A DNA stretch of 64,000 bases, taken from Tetrahymena thermophila SB210. Taxonomy: Eukaryota > Ciliophora > Oligohymenophorea > Hymenostomatida > Tetrahymenidae. This document shows, one piece after another, positions 1-10,500 of the stretch. The stretch covers positions 661,554 through 725,553 of the forward strand of contig NW_002476571.1 in NCBI RefSeq assembly GCF_000189635.1, written 5' to 3'. Made by a program: the position numbers and the translations under genes. Every line of letters begins with the position of its first letter. Within the stretch, counting starts at the first letter, position 1. A model generated the notes under the pieces. The model had not been told where the DNA came from, ran no database searches, and worked only from the letters and a program-made list of their open reading frames with translations.

Positions 1-190
1 GTTTCTTTAATTTTGTTAATTTTTTTATGAAAATTATCCTTTTTTTTTAGAGATAATTTTTTATTATAAAATTAAAAAAAAAAACTATTATTATCATATT
101 AGTATGTATTGTATTGAATCTAAAAAGGATATTTGATTGATTAAAAACTAAAATATTTCTTAAGAGAATTTTTAATTAATTTTAAAATAT
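1..190. repeat. Dispersed repeat, copy 1 (truncated by window start)
   Basis: This stretch closely matches sequence at about 6290-6480 and, less well, about 5940-6150. Shared blocks include the run tttctttaattttgttaat, a gataattttttat block and attagtatgtattg. It lies just upstream of the first LRR gene. No open frame was found, so it is noncoding repeated DNA. The left end is cut by the window, so its true boundary is unknown. Confidence 0.7.
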
Positions 191-249
191 TCTAATAACT
201 GAAAAAATTTCAAATTCAATATTTAAAAATCTAAATATAAAATAAATAA

Positions 250-1589
250 ATGATTTAATAGAAAAAATATTTCAATAATTTAGAAGAAGTAATTATTTAT
301 TTATTTTTTTATGAATATTCTTAAATTTATTTTTATGAATAAAAAAGTTTTTAAACTCTTCACTTTAATTTCATTAGGTTCTCCATATTGCTCTTAGGTA
401 TATTTAATTTATTAATATTAATATTAGAATTTTTTTCTATATTAGTTTTCAAGTTACTTACAATATGAGTTTTCTAATACAAATTTTCATCTATAATTAA
501 TAGTTCGATCATTCATTTTTATTTACAAAATTTAAAAAAAATAATTTTAATTTAATTTTCACTTATTTTGACCATCAATTAATAAATTAATTACTTATTT
601 TTTATTATTTAATATTTTTTGTTCACTTTTCCTTCTAAGGAATGATATATCATTATTTCAATTTTTAAAAAGTTACAATTAAATTGATGATGAAGCTTTA
701 TAAGGCTTATATTCTGCTTTAGCAAATTGCATTAATCTCTCAGATTTGATACTTGATCTTAGGTAAAAACAGTTTGTTTTGGATTGTTATATTTTTTAAT
801 ATAAAATGAATTAAAACGATATTATTCTTTTAATTAATTAAGCTTGATTTATTTATTTATTTTTTAATTTTGCTAGTGTTTTTTTGTTGTTTCTTTGTTA
901 ATTTTACTCATTCAAATAATTTAAAATTATTATTAATGTATTCTTTTCTAATTATTTCATATATTTTCTTCATTTTTTCCTCAAACTAACTAATTAATAA
1001 TATATTTTTTCTTCAATATTAAAAAAGTGGAAATGAAATTAGTGTAATTGGAGTATCAGAATTAGGTTCTGCTCTAGCTAATTGCACTAATCTCTTAAAT
1101 TTAACAATAACTCTTGAGTAAAAAACAGTTTATTTATTTATTTTGGGCTGCTATATTATTTAATATAAAAATGAATTTAAAACATTTTTACATTTTTAAT
1201 TTACTATTAGCTTTTTGTTTGATTTATTTTTTATGTAATTCTGCCTGTTTTTTTTTTATTTCTTTTTTCTTTTTATTTTTCAGCTTTTACTCTGATTATT
1301 AATTAATTAATTCATTCATTCCTTAATATTAATTAAATATTTTTCTTTAATATTTAAAAAGTGACAATTAAATTGGTGATGAAGGTGTATAAGGCTTAGT
1401 TTATCCTTTAGCAAATTGCACAAATCTCTCAAATTTAATACTTGATCTTAGGTAAAAACAGTTTATTTGTTTTGAATTGTGATATTTTTAAATATAAAAA
1501 CGAATTTAAAAAAATATAACTCTTTTAATATATTATTAGCTTTTTATTTGATTTATTTTTCTTTATTTTATTCTTTTTGTGTGTTTTTT

Positions 1590-1633
<44 letters not shown>

Positions 1634-2130
1634 TGATAATCATTTTTTATTCTCAACTTTTGCTTATTTATTAATTAATTTCTTATTATATCATATTTTT
1701 TACTTATTTTTTCCTTCTAAATAACTGATTAATTATATATTTTTTCTTCATTACAGTTAAATTGGTGCAATTAATGCATTAGGTTTAAGCTCTGCTTTAG
1801 CAAATTACACTAATCTCTCAAATTTGACACTTTACCTTGAGTAAAAATAGTTTATTTATTTGTTTGTTTTTGATTGTGATGTTTTTAAATATAATAATTT
1901 ATTAGCTTTTTATTTGATTATTTTTCTTTTTTATTCTATTAATGATTTTTTTGTTTGTGACTTAAAATATAATTTTTAATTTAATAATTATGTTTTATTT
2001 TTTTTAGTAATTTACACTAATCTATATTAATAGAAGAAACGGAATAAATATATCAAAATAATGGAAAATAAAAAGCAAGTGCCTTAAATTAAAAAGATTA
2101 GTTTTCTTTGAAATATATTTCTAATCGTGA
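250..2130 (+). CDS. Leucine-rich-repeat protein, seven exons, 179 aa
   Basis: Exons are 250-288, 348-397, 673-762, 1028-1117, 1362-1451, 1757-1840 and 2034-2130; they join in frame to 180 codons ending in TGA. The start gives MIQQKKYFNNLEE, matching the first exons of the LRR genes at 14838 (minus) and 51585 (plus). The four central exons each carry one LRR of the form N-x-I-x(4)-G...L-x-x-LAN-C-T-N-L-x-x-L-x-L. All introns between repeats are phase 2, so repeats can be gained or lost without a frameshift. The last exon is basic and holds a KRLV motif also found in the gene at 51585. There is no signal peptide or membrane segment, so it is probably a cytosolic binding scaffold; the partner is unknown. 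The 1028-1117 exon ends GA|GT instead of the usual AG|GT. Confidence 0.82.
1590..1634. repeat. (TTTC)n microsatellite in LRR intron
   Basis: About eleven uninterrupted TTTC units lie in the intron between LRR exons 5 and 6. The standard-code ORF seen across it (1479-1724) is an artefact of T-rich intron sequence. Confidence 0.95.
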
Positions 2131-2658
2131 TAAACAAACAAACGGTGAATAAGGGATAAAAATATTAGAGTCATAGAATATAATATGTTTTATTTTATAA
2201 TATTTTATAATAAGGTAATTTTAATTTTAATTTTTATAGATTTATTATTTTATTTATATTTATGAAAAAATTAATTAATTTAGCCTTCAATTTTCTCCAA
2301 GGAAAATTATATTTATATGTAAAGGAAAATAAAATTAATAATATTTTTTTAGATAAAAAAGCTTAGATAAAATTATTTTTATCATATTATATAATAATTA
2401 AATTTATTAATTTAATGCTTTAGAAATTTACAAAAAAAAAGAATAAATAAAAAAATAAATAAAGTATCTATCTTGCATCTAATCAAATCTGGTAGAAATA
2501 AATTTAATAAAGTTAGTATTTTATGTTTAAAAATTTTTTATAACAAATTTTAAAACCTTCATTTTTTATTTCTTATATTTAAATATTCTAAAAAATGATA
2601 TTATTTTTCATGTTTTTTATTGGAGTAGTTACTACCTTTTGTGTATACTATGTGGATT
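2131..2658. other. Intergenic, no gene seen
   Basis: AT-rich sequence between the convergent ends of the LRR gene (plus) and the Rab-like gene (minus). No open frame with ciliate coding bias, RNA gene or repeat was recognised. It presumably holds both 3' untranslated regions. Confidence 0.5.
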
Positions 2659-3244
2659 TCAATTAATATTGATCACGTAGCTTATTAAACTTTCAAACAG
2701 CTCATTTACTTAATAACCTGTTTTAGAGGAGACTTCGAAGAATAGCATTCCTAAAGACTTTGCAATATGTTTACCCTCTTGATATGAAACTTACCTTTAT
2801 TATTCTAAATCGCATTTATTTCCAATCAAAGCTAGTAGAGCTACTTTATTTAATTTTTTTTAATTGTAATCTTTACACCATAATTGCGCTCTATCAAAGG
2901 AGTATCTATTAGTAATGTCATAAGATATCATAACTATTGAACATTATTTAAAATAATTTTGATATAAAGAATAGATTTTTTCGTTCAAGTGACAATCCCA
3001 AAATTAAAATTTAATTTGTTCCTCTGCCTATTAAAAATAAAATCAAACATTTTTATTTAGATTTTGTAGAATAATTAATTTTTACTATCTTAATAGTTTT
3101 TGTATAAAATTCAACGCCAATATAATTAGGGTTGTCAATAAACTCTCCTTAAAGATATCTCAAATATAAAGATGACTTTCCTGTATACCCACCTCCTATT
3201 TAAGCTACTTTCATAATTTTATACTACTCTGTTTGATGAATCAT
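2659..3244 (-). CDS. Atypical Rab-family small GTPase, 175 aa
   Basis: Exon 1 is 3086-3244 and exon 2 is 2659-3027, with a 58-bp GT...AG intron (3028-3085); the stop is TGA. Rab hallmarks in order are a P-loop GGGYTGKSS near residue 17, a switch I of the form YIGVEFYTKT, the guanine-specificity motif GNKCDL, and an EVSSKTG loop (G5). The switch II region is unusual: the WDTAGQE of Rabs is WDCHLNE here, so the glycine and the catalytic glutamine are missing. The protein ends SYVININ with no cysteines for prenylation. Normal Rabs recruit effectors to membranes during vesicle traffic. This one may bind nucleotide but is probably a poor hydrolase and is not lipid-anchored in the usual way. A second ATG at 3214 would trim ten residues. 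The identification as a Rab-like protein is firm; its activity is inferred. Confidence 0.9.
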
Positions 3245-3635
3245 TGTGAATATTTATTTATTTATCTTATTTTAATTGAATTAAATCTAAGGCTACTTAA
3301 AGGTAAATATTTATAAAATTAATGTGATTTTCAAACACTAATTTAAATAATATTATATTTGATAATAAATCATGTTCTTATTAACTACAAATATTTGCTT
3401 ATTTCATATACTCTGTGTATTTAAATACAAACATAACTAATAATTTAATAAATTTTTAATATTAATTATATCCATAAAAAATTGAATTATTAAATTAATA
3501 TTTTTATGAATATCAAATTAGCATAATTTTGAAATTTCCCATATTATTCTATTATTATTTGATTATTTATTAAATAAATCATTTTTTAAAAATAATAATT
3601 CATGAATTTATAATGTAAAAAACAGAAGAAAAAAT

Positions 3636-3779
3636 ACAACCATTTAGTGATGGGAATCGAAAGTTTCGATTTCATCAAAATAAATGGGAAGAGAATAAAA
3701 AGTATCCATTAGTTTATATTCTTTCTTAAAATTAATTTTGATGATATAAAAACTTTCGATTCCAACCTCTACAACCATA
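3636..3779. repeat. Imperfect long inverted repeat
   Basis: The left arm (about 3636-3687, from acaaccattt through ttcatcaaaat) matches the reverse complement of about 3731-3779. Both arms contain ggaatcgaaagt and a tcatcaaaat block, and the two ends carry aaccat and its complement. A roughly 45-bp loop separates the arms. It lies between the intact Rab-like gene and its broken paralogue and could fold as a hairpin in RNA or be the remains of a small palindromic element. Confidence 0.7.
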
Positions 3780-3989
3780 CATATTTCAAGTTTATTTCAA
3801 TTTTTATGATTTATAAAATAAATTGATTTTATCTTTAAAAAAATCAAACTAAATATTTAAATAAGTTTCATATTTTAATTTAATTTAGTAAATACGATTT
3901 AATTTAAAATATATAAATTCTTATTTTACTATTAATTATTGCACACATTTAATTTCATTTTTATAAGAATTAATTAGATATTAATTTAG

Positions 3990-4317
3990 GAATTTAATAG
4001 CTGAAATATCTAAAATAGTATAAGTTAGAATCTATTAAAACCTTGTAGAACTATTTCTAAAATAAGCTAACTTAAAAAACATTAAATTTTAATTTCTTCT
4101 TTTCCTTAATAAAAAACATTTAAATTTTTAATTTTAAGAATAATGTTTGTTTGTTTACTCTTTTCAAAAGTTTTTGGTACAATTTAATCCCATAGTAATC
4201 AGGATAATCATAGAACTTATCCTAAAAGTATCTTATCAGCAAGGATGACTTTCCTGTTAAGCTATCTCCGAAATGTAATATTTTTATTGATTTAGATTGA
4301 TTAATCTGATTTTCCAT
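3990..4317 (-). pseudogene. Broken Rab-like GTPase paralogue
   Basis: Exon 1 (about 4145-4317) begins with ATG and encodes a Rab N-terminus with a P-loop GDSLTGKSS and a switch I-like YYGIKLYQK. It ends at the same intron position as the intact gene at 2659-3244 (AGA|GTAAAC against ATA|GTAAAA). After a plausible AG at about 4096 a stretch resembling the neighbour's EEQIKFQ appears only in a shifted frame. The guanine-specificity and G5 motifs are absent. It looks like a tandem duplicate that lost its 3' part. If another splice site restored frame it would still lack most of the GTPase fold. Confidence 0.65.
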
Positions 4318-4807
4318 TTTTTTTTGTATAATTTCTTATATCAAAATTGAAAAAAAAAATTTTAATTAAGTGTTTATAAATTAGTTATTGTTAAAAAAAT
4401 TTATTAAATTCAATCATATGGATGGATATTTATTTATGATATCCTCAGTAATAAATATTTTTATTTTAAAGACAAAAATTAATTAATGATTTTATAAATA
4501 TAGATTAAAATAAATAATATCCCAGTTAGTTTAATTTGAATAAAATAAAAAATGCTCTATTAATAACAAATATGTCTTTAAAAAAATAAAAATTTAAGCT
4601 AAATTCAAAAAAAACAATTTTTATTCTATATATATACGTAATTCCTCATTAATTAAGGCCACACACCTCCAAAAGTTTTTTGAAAAAAAATGGCCATAAT
4701 CTTTTAAACAATTTTTCAAATTAGTTTTTTTAAATTTATTTTTTATAAGATTATTTAATATATATTTTATATAAATTTATTAAATATTTATATAATATGT
4801 TAACTTT
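4318..4807. other. Intergenic, no gene seen; possible element end at 4640-4720
   Basis: AT-rich. At 4645-4662 the sequence attcctcattaattaagg resembles the ends of an inverted-repeat element at 51843-51972 and a stretch at 63363. It is followed by a small inverted repeat, ggcca...tggcc (about 4659-4695). No gene was recognised. Confidence 0.4.
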
Positions 4808-5731
4808 TCATTAAATATTTGTTTTTCTAAACCTAAAATTCCATGATTAATTGCTGCAGTTGTAAACTTTTTGTTATTCTTGCTCAAATAATTTGTAAGA
4901 GTCCACATAGCTTTCTTGAAATTTTTAAGAATCTTTTGGAATTATTTAAATATAATTTGAAGGGTTTAATTTAGCTAAATAATCTGAAAAATTAGTCCAT
5001 TGATAGTAATTAACTCCTCCGGTTGAATAAACTGCATAATTATATCTCTCTATATTGTTAAAATAATTCCCAATAGCTTGTATCTTATTTTTGCTTATGA
5101 GTTAAGTATAATTATTTATAACCTATTCAGTTGTATACTCTTCCTGTATGTATAGGGTGATATAGATGATTTATTCTGCTCCAGCAAATACTTTTGTGGA
5201 TACTTATTCTCCTATAAGACTCCAAATTTAATACCAATTATTTTTTACATCTTTTGAATATTCACATTAGTCTGGTTGAGAGAGCTCAGATAAGACAGAT
5301 GTCATATTTGCTTAGAGATGTTAATTAGCTTCAAGCTGGAAAGCTACTCGTTAGAATGTGTGCTTGATTTTTATTTCAAAGGATCCTTAAACCTTTTATG
5401 GCTATATATCAACTTAAATGTCATTAAAATCTTGTTCGTTTGTCATTTTTACCTCCGTAAAATCAGGTACAATTAATCCGTTTAGGAAATCATAAGTTTT
5501 TTGTTAATCACAGCAAGATTAAAGAAACTGTCTTTGAGAAAAAGAATTAAAGAGCATTCCGTTTTGGAAGGCAGGATACCCTAGAACAGCTCCAGGGAAA
5601 ATTTTTTCCTTTTAAGTTAGACAAGGGAGTTAGCATGCGCTTGAGAAAAAGTTATCTACTTCCTTTTGTTTTCTTAAATTAATTTGCCCCAAGCAAAAGC
5701 AAACAAAAAATAAAAAAATAATTGTTTTCAT
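4808..5731 (-). CDS. Secreted protein, 307 aa, possibly MACPF-like
   Basis: A single exon of 308 codons, ATG to TGA, with many internal TAA/TAG read as Gln. The N-terminus (MKTIIFLFFVCFCLG) is a clear signal peptide. There are paired cysteines (CC) near residue 70 and scattered single cysteines. The middle (about residues 165-195) has a Trp-x-x-Ile-Trp stretch followed by a hydrophobic VFAGAEQIIYITLY segment, and later STGGVNYYQW. That order loosely recalls the membrane-attack-complex/perforin (MACPF) fold, which is common in ciliates, but the diagnostic Y-G-T-H-Y motif is not present. So secretion is well supported and the family assignment is weak. Base composition matches the neighbouring genes. 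Confidence 0.75.
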
Positions 5732-5822
5732 ATTTTTATTTATTAATTTACCATAAATTAATTATTTAAATTTTTTACATTTTATAAAATGTAATTAATT
5801 TTCATTAAATACCTTACTTATC

Positions 5823-6155
5823 ATTTAAAACCTATTTAATCAGAAATAATTGTTTTCCGCAAATTCTTACTCTACATACCTAAATTAGAATAGAAAAGAA
5901 ATATAAAAACCAAAATATGGAAGTGAGTATTAAATTCTTTTACAAGCTAATTTATTTTTAAAATTTTTTCTTTAATTTTGTTTATCTTGGTTTATAAAAA
6001 TTGTCCTCATTTCTAGATAATTTTTTGCTATAAAATTTAAATTAAAAAGTATTAAGACCAAGTTAATATGTATTGTATTCAATCTAAAAAAATATTTATT
6101 TGATTAGTAACTAAAATATTTATTTAAATATTATTATATGTTATAGCAACTTATT
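5823..6155. repeat. Dispersed repeat, copy 2
   Basis: Direct repeat of 6160-6480. Shared landmarks in order are catttaaaacctat, a tac-ctaaa-tagaata block, a gagtatt-aattctttta block, ttctttaattttgtt, gataattttttg and tatgtattgtattcaatct. It has diverged by small indels. No open frame was found. Confidence 0.75.
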
Positions 6156-6157
6156 CA

Positions 6158-6485
6158 TTTCATTTAAAACCTATAGTCGGAAATAGCTATTTCCCACAAA
6201 GCTATTACTCTATATACCTAAAATAGAATACAAAAAAAAATATAAAAACAAAAATAAGGAAGCGAGTATTCAATTCTTTTATAAGTTAATTTATTTTGAA
6301 ATATTTTTCTTTAATTTTGTTAATTTGGTTTTGAAAATTATCCTTTTTTTTTAGATAATTTTTTATAAAAAAAAAGCTATTATTATCATATTAGTATGTA
6401 TTGGATTGAATCTAAAAAAGATATTTCATTGATTAAATACAAAAAGATTTCTTAAATATTATTAAAGGTAATAGAAACTTATTCT
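6158..6485. repeat. Dispersed repeat, copy 3
   Basis: Head-to-tail copy of 5823-6155. Its second half is closest to copy 1 at the window start, including the tattattatcatattagtatg stretch. The tandem pair plus copy 1 define a family of at least three members of about 330 bp. Confidence 0.75.
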
Positions 6486-7548
6486 ATTATTTTATAGTAT
6501 TTATTTAAAAAAGATGAACTAAAAATTTTATGGCCATATTAATGTAAGAGTGTGAAATAAATAACACAAATGAAAAAATGGCATAAATATTATCTTTGAT
6601 AAAGCATAGTTTTTATTAATTTAATTTCCTATCAAATTTATTATGAAAGATGTAGCTTTCATTCATTTGTTTTATATCATTTTGATTATATTCATTTGCC
6701 AAAAAAAAGTGGCTATGTGTAAGTAAATAATTAGAAAAAGGAAAATTATGTTAACAATTAATAGCTGAACACTTCATAGATAATCCTAATAGTTTAAAAA
6801 ATGTAAAATATTTTAATAAAAACAAAAGTGATAACAGAATTGGAAATTTATAATATTTTTAAATAGCTTACTTTGATAAAATAAAATTAATTAATTAAAT
6901 AATATACTTTAAAACATTGTGCTTAATTTTTCTTAATATATTTTTTTCTGTGTTTTATAACAAAAAAAAATAACTTAAATATTGAGTTTATTATTTATAT
7001 TTTTTTCATATTTAATAATTCTTATATAAATTTGAATAATTTTATTAGAATTCTTTTAATATTTGCTTATCATAATTGTGCTAAGTTTTTTTAAATTTGA
7101 AAATTAAAAATATTTTCATAAGAAAATATTATTATAAAAATTCGAATAATTAATATTTTTCTTATTATTTATTATTATTAAACAAAAAAAAACTACTAAC
7201 TTTCTGATACCTATAAGTAAATCTAATTATTTAAAATATTTTAAAAATGTTAAAATTATAATTTTTATTTAATCTATGTTTATAAATGTTAATTTTCATC
7301 ATTAATACATCTAATTTATATTTATGAAACAAAAAATTCGTATTTATGTAATTTAATAAGATATAATAAGACACTAGTGATTATTAAAAGTATTAATTGT
7401 CTTTGGCAAAAAATGAGGACTGACTTTATTTATAAATATAAAATGGTAATTAATTAATCTATGCATATTTTAAATTAAATTATCCAAAGAAAATAATAAA
7501 TAAAAAAAAATATTTTACATTGTATTAATCAAATATTATTATATCTAT
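6486..7548. other. Intergenic, nothing recognised
   Basis: About 1 kb of very AT-rich DNA between the dispersed repeats and the end of the 20-unit LRR gene. No coding-like frame, RNA gene or repeat was identified on either strand. Confidence 0.5.
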
Positions 7549-10500
7549 TCATCCTTTTTTCACAAAAATGAATTAAATTTAAAGACAACTAGTCTTTTTG
7601 ATTTAAGAAGCTTGCTTTCTACTTTGAATGCTTATGATAAAACGTTAAATCTTTTAATAAAAAATAGTGAAAATTATTTAAAAAAATTAAATATAATCAT
7701 TTTTTAATTAAAAATTTTTTATGTGAATAAATAAAAAAAATAAAAACTAATCAAATAGAAACTAATATTTAAATTAAAAAATATTGCAATTCAAAACAAT
7801 AAACTATTTTTACTAAAGATTAAGTGTCAAATGTGTGAGATTAGTGTGTTTTACTAAACCAAAACATAAGCTTGATGCGCCTACATCATGAATTGAATTT
7901 TATCTTTTTAAATATTGAAGAAAAAAATAAAATTAATTTTTTAGCTAGAAGAAAAAATATGAAATGAATTAATAAATTAATCATAAAAACAACAATTTTA
8001 AATGAAAAAATGAATTAAATCAAAATAGAAAGAAAAAGAAAAAACCACAAGTGGAATGAAAAAAACAAAAATAAATCAAATAACAAACTATCAAATAAAT
8101 TAAAAGAGAGTTATTTTGTTTTAAATTCAATTTTATAACTAAAAATATAACAAACAAACAAACTGTTTTTACCTAAAAGAAAGAGTCAAGTCTGAGAGAT
8201 TAGAGCATTCTGCTAAAGAAAATCCTAAATTTGATACACCTTAATCACCAATTAGATTTTTACTTTTTAAATATTGAAGAAATAATGTACAATTAGTTAG
8301 TTATAAGGAAAAAATGAAGAAATATATAAAATAATAACAAATTAATTCATAATGAAAGCATAAATTTTAAAAGAAAAAATGAGTAAAACTAACAAAGAAA
8401 GAAGAAGAAAAAAATGAAAAATTAATCAAATAAAAAGCTAATATATAAATGATAATAGGTAAATTATTTTCATTTCATTTTAATATTAAAAAATATCACA
8501 ATCCAAAAAAACAAATTGTGTTTACGATAGATTAAGTGCCAATTTTGAGAGATTAGTGCATTTTGCTAAAGAAAAACCTAAACCTGATGCACCATTTGCA
8601 TTAATCGAATTTTTACTTTTTAAATATTGAAGAAATAATACATAATTAATTAGTTTTAAGGAAAAAATGAAGTAAAAACATATATGAAATAATAAGAAAC
8701 AAATTAATTAATAATAAAAGTAAAATTTTAAAATGAAAAAATGAGTTAAATTGACAAAAAAAGAAGAAAATAAAACACAAGTAAAATAGAAAAAAATAAA
8801 TAAATCAAATTAAAAACAATTGCATTTTTTAAATTCATTTTTATATTAAAAAATAAAACAATTCGAAACAAATAATATACCAAAGATCAAGTGTCAAATT
8901 TTTGAGATTTTTGCAATTTGCTAAATCAGAACCTAAGCTTAACACAGCTTCCTCACCAATTTAATTTTCACTTTTTAAATATTGAGAAAAAAAGAAAAAA
9001 TTAATTATTAGCTAGAAGGAAAAAATGAAGAAATAATAAGAAGTTAATTAATCATAAAAGCAAAAATTTAAAATTAAAAAATGAATTAATAAAAAAAAGA
9101 ATAATAAAATAAATAAATAAATTAAATGAGTTATATTGCTTTAATTTAATTTTTATATTTAAAAAAATCACAATTCAAAATCCAAAAGAAATAAACCATT
9201 TTTACTGAAGATCAAGTGTCAAACTTGAGAGATTACTGCAATTTGCTAAACCAAAACCTAATACATCAATTTATTAAATTTCATTGCAGCTTTTAAGATA
9301 ATGAGGAAAAATAAATAATTGATTTGTTAGTTAGATAGATAGAAAAACTAAGAAAAAATATGAAATAATAAGAAACTAATTAATTAATAATAAAAGCAAA
9401 AAGTAAAAATAAAAAAATGGCTTAAAATAATAAAGAAAAAAATACACAACCAAATTAAAAAAATATAAATAAAATAAAAACTTATAAATAAATTAAAGGA
9501 GTAATTTAAAAAAAATAATTTTTATTTTAAAAAGTATCACAATCCATCCAAAAAAATAAATTATTTTTACCTAATATTTAATATCAGATTTGAGAGGTTA
9601 GTGCAATTTGCTAAAGCAGAACCTTATACATTAATTACATTAATTTAACTGTAACTTTATAAATATTGAAGAAAAAATATATAATTAATTAGTTAGTTAG
9701 AAGCAAAAAAATGAAGAAATAATATGATTAATAAGAAATTAATTCATTAATTAAAAGTAAAGGCAAAGTTGAAATTAAAAAAATTAGTATTAACAAAAAT
9801 AAGAAAATTAAATGAAAAAAAATAATTAAATAAAAAGCTAATAAATTAATTAAAAAGTTAGTTATATATTGTTTTAAATTTTTTTATATTAAAAAATATC
9901 ATAATCAAAAAAATAAATTCTTTATACCTAATATCTAGTTTCAAATTTGAAAGATTAGTGCAATTTGCTAAAGCAAAAGTTAAAACATCAATAGAAGTAA
10001 CTTAGTATTCACTTTTTAAATATTGAAAAAATAAATTATATAATTAATAAGGAAAAAGTGAAGAAAAAATATCAAGTAACAAGAAATAAATTAATTCATA
10101 ATAAAGTAAAGTTGAAAAATGAATTAGCAAAGAAAGAAAAAAAAATGCAAGCAGAATATAACAATAAGAAAAAATAAATCAAATAAAAATACAATAAATA
10201 GATTAAAAGATTTAGTTTCAAAAATACAAAATCCAAAATAAATAAATAAATAAATAAATAAACTGTTTTTACCTAAGATAGAGTTCCAAGTTTGAGAGAT
10301 TAATGCAATTTGCTAAAGCAAAACCTAAGTCTTATGCACCTTAATTTCCAATAAAATTCTATCTTTTTAAATATTAGAGAAAAAATAAATAATTAAAAAT
10401 TATTTATTTATTTATTTATTTATTTTAAATTATTTTTAAATTTATTTAAATAAATAATATTCCCTATTTTATTATATTTTTATATATTTCCTACACTAAA

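Noticed and set aside
1114..1724. Two short standard-code ORFs with Phe-rich products
   Set aside because: They cover T-rich introns and exon edges of the LRR gene in the wrong frame.
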